From assembly GCA_902541435.1 (NCBI GenBank), contig CACBQR010000003.1, positions 1-46,207 on the forward strand: a stretch of DNA of 46,207 nucleotides. The letters run 5' to 3'. Under the pieces are notes generated by a model. That model had not been told where the DNA came from and searched no databases. It saw nothing but the letters and a program-made list of their open reading frames with translations. Each line of letters opens with the position of its first letter. Within the stretch, counting starts at the first letter, position 1. Of this stretch, positions 10,765-20,775 are shown piece after piece. Both the position numbers and the translations under genes were made by a program. Source of the stretch: an uncultured Alphaproteobacteria bacterium. Lineage in GTDB: Bacteria; Pseudomonadota; Alphaproteobacteria; HIMB59; GCA-002718135.

Positions 10765-11162
10765 ATAATAAAATTCTAATAGTTTCCGCAAATTTTTATA
10801 AAGAAATATCGAAAAACCTTGAATTGGGTGCAAGCAAAACACTTAGAGAAAATGGTTATGAGTATGAAATTATTAATGCACCAGGTTGTTTTGAAATTCC
10901 CTATTTAATAAAAAAAAATATAGAAAATTTTAAAGGATTTATTTCTTTAGGATGTATCATTAAAGGTGACACATATCATTTCGAAGTTATTGCTAATGAA
11001 ACTTCTAGAAAAATTATGGATCTATCTGTCGAGTTTAATGTTCCAATTGGTTTTGGTATCTTAACATGTTATGATTTAGAACAAGCAATAATAAGAAGTG
11101 ATGTTAATCAAAAAAATAAAGGTCAAGAAGCCGCATTAGCTTGCATAGAGTTACTAAAATAA
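10761..11162 (+). CDS. ribH: 6,7-dimethyl-8-ribityllumazine synthase
   Basis: APGCFEIPYLIKK, SLGCIIKGDTYHFEVIANETSR motifs; in rib operon. Confidence 0.94.
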   Translation: MNNKILIVSANFYKEISKNLELGASKTLRENGYEYEIINAPGCFEIPYLIKKNIENFKGFISLGCIIKGDTYHFEVIANETSRKIMDLSVEFNVPIGFGILTCYDLEQAIIRSDVNQKNKGQEAALACIELLK

Positions 11163-11165
11163 AAA

Positions 11166-11636
11166 ATGCAAAATTACATCAAGTCACAAACAAGACTTGC
11201 ATTTGTTCAATATATTTTTCAGAATGAATTTTTAGATGCAGATTTTTTAGAAGGTATTGAAGATTTTCAAAAGCATTTTTATGATACTAATATTGCTATA
11301 ATTGATGAGAAAAAAGAATTTAAGCTAAAATTTAATAAAAATTTTTTAAATAAACTTTTTTCTAGTTTTAAAAATAATATCGATAAAAAAAATATAATTG
11401 ATGATTTAAATGGATTTATTGATATTAATCGAAAATTTGAAAAATGGGATAATATTTTAAAATCGATAATGTTTGCAATTATTACTGAATTAAAAATTAC
11501 TGATAAAAATAAATTTAAAATTGTCCTTAATGATTATTTAAATATCAGTAAAAGTCTTGTGTCTCAAAAAGAAACTAAATTAATCAATGCTATAATTCAA
11601 AAATATATAGATAAAGATGAAATCAATAAAAAATAG
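11166..11636 (+). CDS. nusB: Putative NusB transcription antitermination factor (highly divergent)
   Basis: Mainly synteny (between ribH and thiL); N-term SQTRLAFVQYIFQNEF resembles the NusB start. Confidence 0.6.
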   Translation: MQNYIKSQTRLAFVQYIFQNEFLDADFLEGIEDFQKHFYDTNIAIIDEKKEFKLKFNKNFLNKLFSSFKNNIDKKNIIDDLNGFIDINRKFEKWDNILKSIMFAIITELKITDKNKFKIVLNDYLNISKSLVSQKETKLINAIIQKYIDKDEINKK

Positions 11637-12597
11637 TATATCTGAAAAATTAATAATTAATAAATATTTAAAAAAACTTAATTTTAAAAATAAGGGAACA
11701 TTTGATTTTGAAAATGACGGAGCATATTTAGGTTTCAACAGTAAACATTACAAACTAACTGTTACAACTGATAGTATTTCTGAAGATATAGATTTTTTCT
11801 CTAATGATGATCCTAAGTCGATAGCCCAAAAAATTACAACTATAAATTTATCTGACATTTTTGCGATGGGAGCTTTGCCTCATTCCTATCTTTTGAATTT
11901 GCATTTACCAAATCATATTAATGAAAATTGGTTAAATTTATTTTCAAGTCAATTAAAGAAAATACAAAATAAATATGGATTTTATCTTTTGGGAGGCGAT
12001 ATATCAAAATCAAATAAACTTATTGTTTCTTCAACTTTTTTTGGATCTATAAAAAAGAAATTAGAAATATTTCAAAATAAATTTAATTTATACGATGATA
12101 TTTTAATAACTGGAAATATTGGTGAGTCAAAGATTGGTTTAGAAATTTTAAAAAAAAAAATTTCATCAAATATAAATTTGAAGCAATATTTTATTAAAAA
12201 ATATTTATATCCCATACCTTGTAAAATAGGACCATTGATTGCAAATCATGTTAATTCAATGAAAGATATTTCTGATGGTCTAATTGGAGATTTAACTGAT
12301 ATGTTAAATGATGCATATGGTGCACTAATTAATGTAAATAAAATTCCATTAAGTGTTAAAACAAAAAAAATTCTCAACAATAAAAAAAATTTTAGATTAG
12401 AAGATCTTTTAAATGCTGGGGATGATTATGAGCTGATAATCATATCTAGTAAAAAAAATAGAAATAAAATTTTTGATATTGCTAATAAAAATAACATCAA
12501 TGTTACTTTGATAGGAAAAATAATAAGTGAAAAAGGAATTCATTTCGATTCACATTTAGACGTAAAGAATATCAAGAAATTTGATCATTTCTCCTAA
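11617..12597 (+). CDS. thiL: Thiamine-monophosphate kinase
   Basis: TTDSISEDIDFF, NLSDIFAMGALPHSYLLNL, KDISDGLIGDLTDML, LLNAGDDYELI motifs. Confidence 0.9.
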   Translation: MKSIKNSISEKLIINKYLKKLNFKNKGTFDFENDGAYLGFNSKHYKLTVTTDSISEDIDFFSNDDPKSIAQKITTINLSDIFAMGALPHSYLLNLHLPNHINENWLNLFSSQLKKIQNKYGFYLLGGDISKSNKLIVSSTFFGSIKKKLEIFQNKFNLYDDILITGNIGESKIGLEILKKKISSNINLKQYFIKKYLYPIPCKIGPLIANHVNSMKDISDGLIGDLTDMLNDAYGALINVNKIPLSVKTKKILNNKKNFRLEDLLNAGDDYELIIISSKKNRNKIFDIANKNNINVTLIGKIISEKGIHFDSHLDVKNIKKFDHFS

Positions 12598-12654
12598 AAA
12601 CTTGATTTTTTCTATAGTTTCTGACATATCAGCCAAAATTTTAAGGAGTTTTCA

Positions 12655-14760
12655 ATGACAACACTGCAGGTATTAATTGTTTTATGCGGTCTAGCAGCCG
12701 TACTATATGGTCTAGTAACATCTAGGCAAATTTTATCACTTGGTTCTGGAAATGATAAAATGCAAGAAATTGCTGGCGCAATTCAAGAAGGTGCTAGAGC
12801 TTATTTAAACAGACAGTACATGACAATAGCAATTGTAGGAGTTGTTATTTTTGCTCTTATTTGGATAGTTTTTGATTTGGCATCTGGAATTGGCTTTTTG
12901 ATTGGGGCATTTTTTTCTGGTGCTGCAGGTTACGTAGGAATGAATATATCGGTTAGATCTAATGTTCGTACCACACATGCTGCAAGTAATAGCTTAGCTG
13001 AAGGTTTATCAGTGTCATTTAAAGCAGGAGCTGTAACTGGAATGCTAGTTGCAGGTTTTGCTCTGCTTTCTATTGCAATATTTTATTTTATTTTGCACAA
13101 CTCTGGTTCATTTCCGGGTAGAGAGATTGTAGCTCCTTTAGTCTCGTTAGGATTTGGTGCTTCATTAATTTCAATATTTGCAAGACTAGGCGGTGGTATT
13201 TTTACTAAGGGTGCTGATGTTGGTGCAGATTTAGTTGGTAAAGTAGAAGCTGGAATTCCTGAAGATGATCCAAGAAATCCTGCTGTTATCGCAGATAATG
13301 TTGGAGATAACGTTGGGGACTGCGCAGGAATGGCTGCGGATCTATTTGAAACTTATGTTGTAACAGTGGTAGCAACAATGGTTTTAGCATCAATATTTTT
13401 CATAGAAAATTCTTATACGATGATGATATTTCCTCTAGCTATTGCAGGAGTTTGCGCATTAACAAGTATAATTGGAACTTATTTTGTTAGACTTGGTAAA
13501 AATAATAATATTATGGCAGCACTTTATAGAGGATTTGCAGTATCAGCTGTTTTATCTGCTATATTATTATATTTTGTTACTGATTATATAGTTGGTTTAA
13601 ATAATGTTTTAGTAGTTGAAGGAACATCTACTCAATTCACAGGGATGTCACTTTTTATTTGTGGCTTACTTGGATTAATTATTACAGGCTTAATAATATG
13701 GGTAACTGAATATTACACAGGTACTAATTATAGACCTGTTCAAAGCATTGCTCAATCATCAACAACAGGCCACGGTACTAATGTAATACAAGGTCTTGCA
13801 ATTAGTTTAGAAGCAACTGCTTTACCTGCATTGATTATTGTTGCAGGAATTATTTCAACTTATTCTCTTGCTGGATTATTCGGTATCGCTATTGCAGTTA
13901 CTACTATGTTAGCATTAGCCGGTATGGTAGTTGCATTGGATGCATATGGACCTGTAACAGATAATGCTGGTGGTATTGCAGAAATGTCAAATTTAGATGA
14001 AAATGTCAGAAAGACAACAGATGCCCTTGATGCAGTTGGTAATACAACTAAAGCAGTTACAAAAGGTTACGCAATTGGATCAGCAGGATTAGGCGCACTT
14101 GTTTTATTTGCGGCTTATACAGAAGATCTTGATCATTTTGCTAAAGATTCGAGCAGTCCACTATACGGAATAGAAGTTTCTTTTGATTTATCAAATCCTT
14201 ACGTAGTTGTAGGATTATTATTAGGCGGATTATTACCTTTTTTATTTGGAGCTTTAAGCATGACAGCAGTTGGTAGAGCAGCAGGTTCTGTTGTATTAGA
14301 AGTAAGAAGGCAGTTTAAAGAAATTCCTGGAATAATGGAAGGTAAAGGTAAACCAGAGTATGGTACCTGCGTTGATATACTTACAAAATCTGCAATTAAG
14401 GAAATGATAATACCATCAATGTTACCAGTATTGTCACCAATAGTTGTTTATTTTGTAATTCTATTTATTGCTGGACAATCAGCAGCACTGTCATGTTTAG
14501 GAGCATTATTGCTTGGTGTAATTATTACAGGATTATTTGTTGCAATAAGTATGACAGCTGGAGGAGGAGCATGGGATAATGCAAAAAAATATATTGAGGA
14601 TGGCAATCATGGAGGTAAGGGTAGTGAAGCTCATAAGGCAGCAGTAACAGGAGATACTGTTGGTGATCCTTATAAAGATACAGCTGGTCCTGCAGTTAAT
14701 CCTATGATCAAGATTACAAATATAGTAGCTCTTTTACTTTTAGCTGCAATTTCTTTATAA
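12655..14760 (+). CDS. hppA: Membrane-bound proton-translocating pyrophosphatase
   Basis: [78 protein letters not shown]. Confidence 0.98.
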   Translation: MTTLQVLIVLCGLAAVLYGLVTSRQILSLGSGNDKMQEIAGAIQEGARAYLNRQYMTIAIVGVVIFALIWIVFDLASGIGFLIGAFFSGAAGYVGMNISVRSNVRTTHAASNSLAEGLSVSFKAGAVTGMLVAGFALLSIAIFYFILHNSGSFPGREIVAPLVSLGFGASLISIFARLGGGIFTKGADVGADLVGKVEAGIPEDDPRNPAVIADNVGDNVGDCAGMAADLFETYVVTVVATMVLASIFFIENSYTMMIFPLAIAGVCALTSIIGTYFVRLGKNNNIMAALYRGFAVSAVLSAILLYFVTDYIVGLNNVLVVEGTSTQFTGMSLFICGLLGLIITGLIIWVTEYYTGTNYRPVQSIAQSSTTGHGTNVIQGLAISLEATALPALIIVAGIISTYSLAGLFGIAIAVTTMLALAGMVVALDAYGPVTDNAGGIAEMSNLDENVRKTTDALDAVGNTTKAVTKGYAIGSAGLGALVLFAAYTEDLDHFAKDSSSPLYGIEVSFDLSNPYVVVGLLLGGLLPFLFGALSMTAVGRAAGSVVLEVRRQFKEIPGIMEGKGKPEYGTCVDILTKSAIKEMIIPSMLPVLSPIVVYFVILFIAGQSAALSCLGALLLGVIITGLFVAISMTAGGGAWDNAKKYIEDGNHGGKGSEAHKAAVTGDTVGDPYKDTAGPAVNPMIKITNIVALLLLAAISL

Positions 14761-14762
14761 AA

Positions 14763-15191
14763 CTAAGGGGTAGTTGGTAACTCTTGCTGAGTTCCAACTC
14801 CTCCAAATACTTTTTCTAGTAACCCTCTTTTAACAATTTCATTAGATGTTTTATCTTTAGAAATTTTAATATATTTAATATTATTAGTATCATAAACTTT
14901 AGTATCAATTATTTTATCTTCATCATCTAATTTAAAAACGAAAATATAACTATATTTTACTTCTTTTTTAAAGATTGATTTTTTTTCACTCTTTTCAGAA
15001 TAGTAAAATAATTTATTTTCTATTGGATCTACATAACTAGGATTGCCAAGTTTTGAAATTAACTTTTCTTTATTAACAAAGTTAATATCTTTTAATTCTT
15101 CTTGATTTAAAATTTTTCCAGAATAGATGGTTTTATTTGAACAATTTGATAAAATTAAAATTATACATATATATAAAAATAATTTATTCAT
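14763..15191 (-). CDS. bamE: Outer membrane assembly lipoprotein BamE/SmpA/OmlA-like
   Basis: Lipobox ILSNC; KLGNPSYVDPIENKLFYYSEK pattern; alphaproteobacterial synteny. Confidence 0.75.
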   Translation of the reverse strand: MNKLFLYICIILILSNCSNKTIYSGKILNQEELKDINFVNKEKLISKLGNPSYVDPIENKLFYYSEKSEKKSIFKKEVKYSYIFVFKLDDEDKIIDTKVYDTNNIKYIKISKDKTSNEIVKRGLLEKVFGGVGTQQELPTTP

Positions 15192-15194
15192 TAA

Positions 15195-15692
15195 ATGATA
15201 TTACATTATTTTAAAAAAAAAGAAAATAAAGAGAAAATAATTGCTACTGATCAATATAAAAAAATTTTATACGAAAGCAGTTCTTTTTTGAATGATAACA
15301 ATTTTTTTAAAGTAAAAGATTATAAGGCATCTTTCGAAATTGTTTCAATTTTTATAATCATGTTTATTCGAAAAAATCTTTTAGAGGAAAATAGAAAATT
15401 ATATCTTAAAGTGAATGAAGAATTAATTTCTTTATTCATAACTGATCTAGATGATTCTTTAAGAGAAAAGGGGATAGGTGATATGTCGATAGGTAAATAT
15501 GTTAAATCATATGTAAAAAAATTCTATTTTAGAATTAGCAAATTCCCAAATGATAATAATTTATACAGAAATGAATCTTTTATTAATTATCTCAAAATGA
15601 CAGATTTAATTAAAAATGAAGACTTTATTAGTGTTACAAAAATATTTAATGATAAATTTGCATATTTTATTAAAACCACAATTAAACATTAA
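15195..15692 (+). CDS. Ubiquinol-cytochrome c chaperone (CBP3-like) family protein
   Basis: LFITDLDDSLREKGIGDMSIGKYVKSYVKKFYFR matches the family signature (DMDD.LRE.GVGD..V.K..K); position next to bamE. Confidence 0.75.
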   Translation: MILHYFKKKENKEKIIATDQYKKILYESSSFLNDNNFFKVKDYKASFEIVSIFIIMFIRKNLLEENRKLYLKVNEELISLFITDLDDSLREKGIGDMSIGKYVKSYVKKFYFRISKFPNDNNLYRNESFINYLKMTDLIKNEDFISVTKIFNDKFAYFIKTTIKH

Positions 15693-15754
15693 TTTTGTAG
15701 AAATTTTGTGAAGATTTATCTTGAATTAATTTTAAAAACTAATAATTGGAAAAA

Positions 15755-15946
15755 ATGGCTGTTCCAAAAAGAAAAACAAGCGTTTCAAAAAGAAATATGA
15801 GAAGATCTCATGATTCTTTAAAAAAAATAAATATTATTTTAGATAAAGATTCTGGTGAGCCAAGACTATCTCATAAGATTGATCTTTCTACCGGTATGTA
15901 CAAAGGTCGAGAAATTCTAAAAAAGAAAAAAGAAGAAACCAATTAA
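15755..15946 (+). CDS. rpmF: 50S ribosomal protein L32
   Basis: [25 protein letters not shown] at 15755 preferred over TTG at 15746. Confidence 0.95.
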   Translation: MAVPKRKTSVSKRNMRRSHDSLKKINIILDKDSGEPRLSHKIDLSTGMYKGREILKKKKEETN

Positions 15947-15950
15947 ATTT

Positions 15951-16964
15951 ATGTCTAAGAGGCAAGTAACTATTGCCATAGATGCTATGGGTGGTGAAAA
16001 CAGTCCGTACAAAGTTTTAAAAGGTGTAGAAATTTTCCTGCAAAAAGAAAAAAATACAAAGATTATATTTTTTGGCGACAAACATACTATTAATCAAAAT
16101 ATAGAAATAAATAAATTAAATATTTTTAACCATGAAATTATAAATACTAATGACATCATTTTAGATGAAGATAGTGTTAATACTATATTAAGATCGAAAA
16201 AAAATAGCAGTATTTATAAAGGTTTAGAATTTGCTAAAGATCATGAATATTCAGGTTTTGTGTCTTCTGGAAGCACCGCTGCAATTATGATCCTTTCTAG
16301 ACTTCACATGGGTATGATTGAAGGTATTGATAGACCAGCAATTTGTTCTTTAGTTCCAAATAAAAAGAATTATTCACTCATGCTTGATCTAGGTGCAAAT
16401 GTAATTGTCAATGGTTCAAATTTATTTCAATTTGCACTAATGGGTTTTTGTTATTATTCAATAATTAATAAAAATACTAAACCAAAAATAGGTATTTTGA
16501 ATATAGGAACCGAGAATAATAAAGGTTTAGAGTTTCTGCAAGAAGCTGCAGATTTAGTCCAAGCAAGTTTTTTAAAAGATTATTTTATAGGTTTTATAGA
16601 GCCAAATAAAATAACATCCGGAGATTGTGATATTATTATTTCTGATGGCTATACAGGAAACATTATGCTGAAATCTGCAGAAGGTATTTCAAATTTTATT
16701 ACTTCAAATTTAAAAGAAATTTTTAACAAGTCATTAATTAATAAAATTTCCTATAAGCTAATTGAAAAAGACTTAAAGATATTAAAAGATCAAGTTAACC
16801 CAGATATATATAATGGAGCTACTTTAATTGGTTTAAATGGTATTTCAGTAAAAAGTCATGGAAATGCAAATCCTGTTGCTTTTAGTTATGCATTGAATCA
16901 ATGTTATAATTTTATTACTAAGGATCTAAATAAAAAAATTATTGAATCAATTAAAAATAAATAA
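15951..16964 (+). CDS. plsX: Phosphate acyltransferase PlsX
   Basis: VTIAIDAMGGENSPYKVLKGVEIF; DGYTGNIMLKSAEG. Confidence 0.95.
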   Translation: MSKRQVTIAIDAMGGENSPYKVLKGVEIFLQKEKNTKIIFFGDKHTINQNIEINKLNIFNHEIINTNDIILDEDSVNTILRSKKNSSIYKGLEFAKDHEYSGFVSSGSTAAIMILSRLHMGMIEGIDRPAICSLVPNKKNYSLMLDLGANVIVNGSNLFQFALMGFCYYSIINKNTKPKIGILNIGTENNKGLEFLQEAADLVQASFLKDYFIGFIEPNKITSGDCDIIISDGYTGNIMLKSAEGISNFITSNLKEIFNKSLINKISYKLIEKDLKILKDQVNPDIYNGATLIGLNGISVKSHGNANPVAFSYALNQCYNFITKDLNKKIIESIKNK

Positions 16965-17266
16965 TGGATAAACATAATATATCTAGAGATGAAATAGCTG
17001 ATGCAATGAAAAATGAATTTGGCTTCAATAGAAAATTATGTTTAGATATAGTCAATGATATTATTGATATAATCATAGAAGGGCTTCAATCAGATAAAAA
17101 AGTCAAAATACATAATTTTGGAACATTTAAATTAAATAATAAAAAGAGTAGAATCGGAAGAAATCCCAAGACGAAAGAGGAATATAATATCTCTAGTAGA
17201 AACGTGATAACTTTTAAGGCTAGTAAAATCTTATTACAAAATATTAATAATAAAACTAGTGATTAA
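16964..17266 (+). CDS. ihfA: Integration host factor alpha subunit / HU-family protein
   Basis: DNA-binding arm FGTFKLNNKKSRIGRNPKTKEEYNISSRNVITFKAS; plsX-merR synteny. Confidence 0.88.
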   Translation: MDKHNISRDEIADAMKNEFGFNRKLCLDIVNDIIDIIIEGLQSDKKVKIHNFGTFKLNNKKSRIGRNPKTKEEYNISSRNVITFKASKILLQNINNKTSD

Positions 17267-17642
17267 TAAAAAATACTTAAATATTTCAGAAGTATCAAAA
17301 ATGCTTCAAATTGCAGAACATAAAATTAGATACTGGGATTCAATAGATCCAAAAACAAACAAATATAGAATAGATGGTATTTCAACAAAAAGTAAAGGAG
17401 GTACTAGATATTTTAATAAAGAAAATATTAAAAAATTAGAAAAACTTAAAAACATTTTATATGATGGAAATAATCAAAACTATTCAATTAAATTAGCTGA
17501 TAAAATACTAACTTCTAATCCTAAAATTGAAACTGCTAAAGATCACTCTAATTCTGGAGCTTCTAAACATTCAGATAATATTAAAAAAATAGAACAGATT
17601 CTTAATAAAATGAGAATATTGTTGAAAAACCATAATACATAA
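17259..17642 (+). CDS. MerR family transcriptional regulator
   Basis: YLNISEVSKMLQIAEHKIRYWDS...GGTRYFNKENI. Confidence 0.88.
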   Translation: MINKKYLNISEVSKMLQIAEHKIRYWDSIDPKTNKYRIDGISTKSKGGTRYFNKENIKKLEKLKNILYDGNNQNYSIKLADKILTSNPKIETAKDHSNSGASKHSDNIKKIEQILNKMRILLKNHNT

Positions 17643-17801
17643 TAATTATAAAAAAAAAAATCATTATATATCAATAATTTAGTAAAACTATTTATACAAA
17701 AAATAAGAAAAAAAAAGTTATTTTTAGTGTTTTATTTGTGCGTCAATTAAAATATATGAACTTCATCTTATTAGTAAGGAAACAAACTATAAGGAGTTTT
17801 T

Positions 17802-18566
17802 ATGTTAAATAAGACTAGTCTATTAGGTATCATTGCTGCGACTATTGCATTTATCGCTGTTCCAGCATTTGCTGCCGATACTTTCTTAGGTGAAGGTGAT
17901 TTCGTAGGTATTACGTTCTGGATTGTCTCAATTGGAATGTGGGCATCTACTATTTTCTTCTTTTATGAAGGTATGAGAGTTTCTTCTAAATGGAGAACTT
18001 CAATGGTTGTTGCAGGGTTAATTACTTTTATAGCTGCTGTACACTACATGTATATGAGAGACTTTTGGGTTGCTACAGGTGAGTCACCAACAGTATATAG
18101 ATATATTGATTGGATCTTAACTGTTCCACTTCAAATGGTTGAATTCTTTTTAATTCTAGTTGCTGCCGGCGCAGCTGTATCTAGTGGTGCTTTCTACAGA
18201 TTGCTCATTGGTACACTTGTTATGATAGTTGGTGGTTACCTTGGAGAAGCAGGTCATATTTCAGTATTACTTGGTTTCATCATTGGTATGATCGGTTGGG
18301 CTGTAATCATTTGGGAAATTTTCCGAGGTGAAGCAAGTCAAGCTGCTACAACTAAAGAATCAGTAACTTCTGCATTTAATGCAATGAGATTAATTGTATT
18401 AGTTGGTTGGGCTATTTATCCTCTAGGATATGTATTCGGTTTAATGATGGGTTCAGTTGATGCTGATACTCTTAACTGGATTTACAACCTTGCAGATTTT
18501 ATTAATAAAATCTTATTCGGTTTAATTATCTGGAATGCTGCTGCTAAAGACTCAGCTACTGCATAA
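17802..18566 (+). CDS. Proteorhodopsin (light-driven proton pump), blue-type spectral residue
   Basis: Signal peptide, 7 TM; RYIDWILTVPLQMVEF (Asp103 acceptor, Thr107, Gln111 tuning, Glu114 donor), HYMYMR His81, retinal Lys236 in DFINKILFG; SD aaggag upstream. Confidence 0.97.
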   Translation: MLNKTSLLGIIAATIAFIAVPAFAADTFLGEGDFVGITFWIVSIGMWASTIFFFYEGMRVSSKWRTSMVVAGLITFIAAVHYMYMRDFWVATGESPTVYRYIDWILTVPLQMVEFFLILVAAGAAVSSGAFYRLLIGTLVMIVGGYLGEAGHISVLLGFIIGMIGWAVIIWEIFRGEASQAATTKESVTSAFNAMRLIVLVGWAIYPLGYVFGLMMGSVDADTLNWIYNLADFINKILFGLIIWNAAAKDSATA

Positions 18567-18585
18567 TTAAATACTAAAAAACTTT

Positions 18586-18614
18586 AAAAACCCTCTAATT
18601 AGAGGGTTTTTTTT
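18586..18614 (+). terminator. Intrinsic terminator after proteorhodopsin
   Basis: aaaaaccctct-aatt-agagggttttttttt-type hairpin with T-tract. Confidence 0.92.
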
Positions 18615-18660
18615 ATTAAATTATTGACTTAATTTTTCAATATATGTATTTGGGCACGCG

Positions 18661-19119
18661 ATGAAAACATTCTCTTTGAAAAAAAGTGATATTAAGAAAA
18701 AGTGGGTTATAATCGATGCTAAAGATGCTGTTTTAGGAAGACTTGCTGTAATCTCTGCAAATATACTAAGAGGCAAAAATAAGCCTGAATACACCCCTAA
18801 TCAAGACTGTGGTGACAATCTGATTATAATTAATTCTGATAAAATTCATCTAAAAGGCAAAAAAGCTGATAATAAAATTTACTATAGACACACCGGATAT
18901 CCTGGAGGAATTAAAGAGTCAACCCCCAATAAAATGAAGGAAAAAAACAAATCTGATGAAATGATCAAACTCGCTATTAAAAGAATGATTCCAAGAGGAC
19001 CATTAGGAAGACAGCAATTATCCAATTGTAAGATATATAGAGATGAAAACCATAAGCATGAAGCTCAAAATCCTCAAATTATTGATATAGCTTCAATGAA
19101 TGCTAAAAATAAAATCTAA
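18661..19119 (+). CDS. rplM: 50S ribosomal protein L13
   Basis: [40 protein letters not shown]. Confidence 0.97.
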   Translation: MKTFSLKKSDIKKKWVIIDAKDAVLGRLAVISANILRGKNKPEYTPNQDCGDNLIIINSDKIHLKGKKADNKIYYRHTGYPGGIKESTPNKMKEKNKSDEMIKLAIKRMIPRGPLGRQQLSNCKIYRDENHKHEAQNPQIIDIASMNAKNKI

Positions 19120-19121
19120 CT

Positions 19122-19550
19122 ATGGAAAATCAAGAAAATCAAACTGAAAATATTTTAGATAATAAAGAAAGAGCATACGCAACTGGAAAAAGAAAAAATT
19201 CTATTGCTAGAGTGTGGTTAAAAAGAGGTAGTGGTGAGATTAAAATCAATGGCAAACCTCTAGATAAATACTTTTCAAGACCCGTATTACAAATGATAGT
19301 TAACCAGCCTTTGGATGTAGTTAAAGCTGACAATTCATATGAGATATTGGCTTCAGTTAAGGGTGGGGGGCTTTCTGGTCAGGCTGGCGCTGTAAGACAT
19401 GGCATAAGCAAAGCACTGAGTTTATATGATCAGTCAAATAGACCTCCTCTTAAAAAAGTTGGTTTTCTTACAAGAGATCCAAGAGTTGTAGAAAGAAAAA
19501 AAGCTGGTTTAGCTAAAGCTAGAAGAAGTTACCAATTCTCTAAGAGATAA
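19122..19550 (+). CDS. rpsI: 30S ribosomal protein S9
   Basis: [25 protein letters not shown]...[17 protein letters not shown]. Confidence 0.98.
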   Translation: MENQENQTENILDNKERAYATGKRKNSIARVWLKRGSGEIKINGKPLDKYFSRPVLQMIVNQPLDVVKADNSYEILASVKGGGLSGQAGAVRHGISKALSLYDQSNRPPLKKVGFLTRDPRVVERKKAGLAKARRSYQFSKR

Positions 19551-19556
19551 ATTTTC

Positions 19557-20585
19557 ATGAAAAATAAGATAAGAGTAGCCGTTCTAGGCTCCACAGGCTA
19601 TGTAGGTATGGAGTTAGTAAAAATTTTATCAAATCACTCTTATGTAGATATAAATTTTTTAGGATCAGAAACTATTCAAGGTAGTTATCTAAATAATATT
19701 GATAATACTAAAGAATATAATGAACTTCCTCTTTTAAAACCGAATAATAGTTTTAATGCTGTAAATAGTGATTATGTATTCTTAGCTTTACCTCATGCAG
19801 TATCAAATAAATACGTAAAAAAATATTTTAATAAAATTAATATTATAGATTTATCAGCTGATTTTAGATTAGATAATTTTGATGCATATAAAGAAAATTA
19901 TGGCAATGAACATGCTTGTAAAGAACATTTAAAAAAATTTATTTATGGTCTTGCTGAAATAAATAGAGAAAAAATAATAGGTTCAAAAAATATAGCTGTA
20001 CCTGGTTGCTATCCAACTTCTATTTTATTACCATTAATACCTTTAATAAAAAATAAATTAATCAATACCGACAATATAATTATAGATTCTAAATCAGGTT
20101 ATAGTGGAGCAGGAAAGAAATTTGATTTCAATAAAATGAAATCAAAAAATGATTATAATTTTTACAATTATAATACAAATAATCACAGACATATTGCAGA
20201 AATTAAACAAGAACTTAATAATCATGATTCAGAAAATGAAGTAAGGTTTTCATTCAATCCTCACATTCTTCCTAATTTTAGAGGTATGATTTCTACAATT
20301 TATTGCAATCTCAATAAGAATATAAAAAAAACTGATGCCATAATTCTATTCAAAGACTTACAAAAAATAAATCCTTTTATAAAATATATTGATAATGATG
20401 AAACTCTTGATTTTTTTTCTGTTCAAAATTCTAATTATTGTAAAATTAAAATTTTTAATCATCATAGTGAGGATAAAATTATCATTGTTAGCGCAATAGA
20501 CAACCTAATCAAAGGTGCTGCCGGTCAAGCAGTACAATGCTTTAATATAGCAGAAAATATTGAAGAAACAGTATCTTTAGTATGA
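19557..20585 (+). CDS. argC: N-acetyl-gamma-glutamyl-phosphate reductase
   Basis: VAVLGSTGYVGMELVKIL; VPGCYPTSILLPLIPL; SGYSGAGK. Confidence 0.95.
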   Translation: MKNKIRVAVLGSTGYVGMELVKILSNHSYVDINFLGSETIQGSYLNNIDNTKEYNELPLLKPNNSFNAVNSDYVFLALPHAVSNKYVKKYFNKINIIDLSADFRLDNFDAYKENYGNEHACKEHLKKFIYGLAEINREKIIGSKNIAVPGCYPTSILLPLIPLIKNKLINTDNIIIDSKSGYSGAGKKFDFNKMKSKNDYNFYNYNTNNHRHIAEIKQELNNHDSENEVRFSFNPHILPNFRGMISTIYCNLNKNIKKTDAIILFKDLQKINPFIKYIDNDETLDFFSVQNSNYCKIKIFNHHSEDKIIIVSAIDNLIKGAAGQAVQCFNIAENIEETVSLV

Positions 20586-20767
20586 TTAAATATTTTACAG
20601 TTTTCCTTGTATTTCTTTTTATTGTTTCATGTGGATACCCTGATATTGATAATGTTCCTGATTTTAAAGATACAACATTAACTGATGATGAATTATTAGA
20701 ATATTGTAGTATTTCTAATACTGATAAAAAAGATATAGATAAATGTATTAATGATTATAAAAGCTAA
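20582..20767 (+). CDS. Small putative lipoprotein
   Basis: 61 aa; hydrophobic N-terminus ending in LFIVSC lipobox; overlaps argC stop. Confidence 0.6.
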   Translation: MIKYFTVFLVFLFIVSCGYPDIDNVPDFKDTTLTDDELLEYCSISNTDKKDIDKCINDYKS

Positions 20768-20775
20768 ATTTAGTT

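Noticed and set aside
17642-17801. AT-rich intergenic region upstream of proteorhodopsin as a possible ncRNA
   Set aside because: Long A-tracts but no clear hairpin or known motif; probably just the promoter/leader
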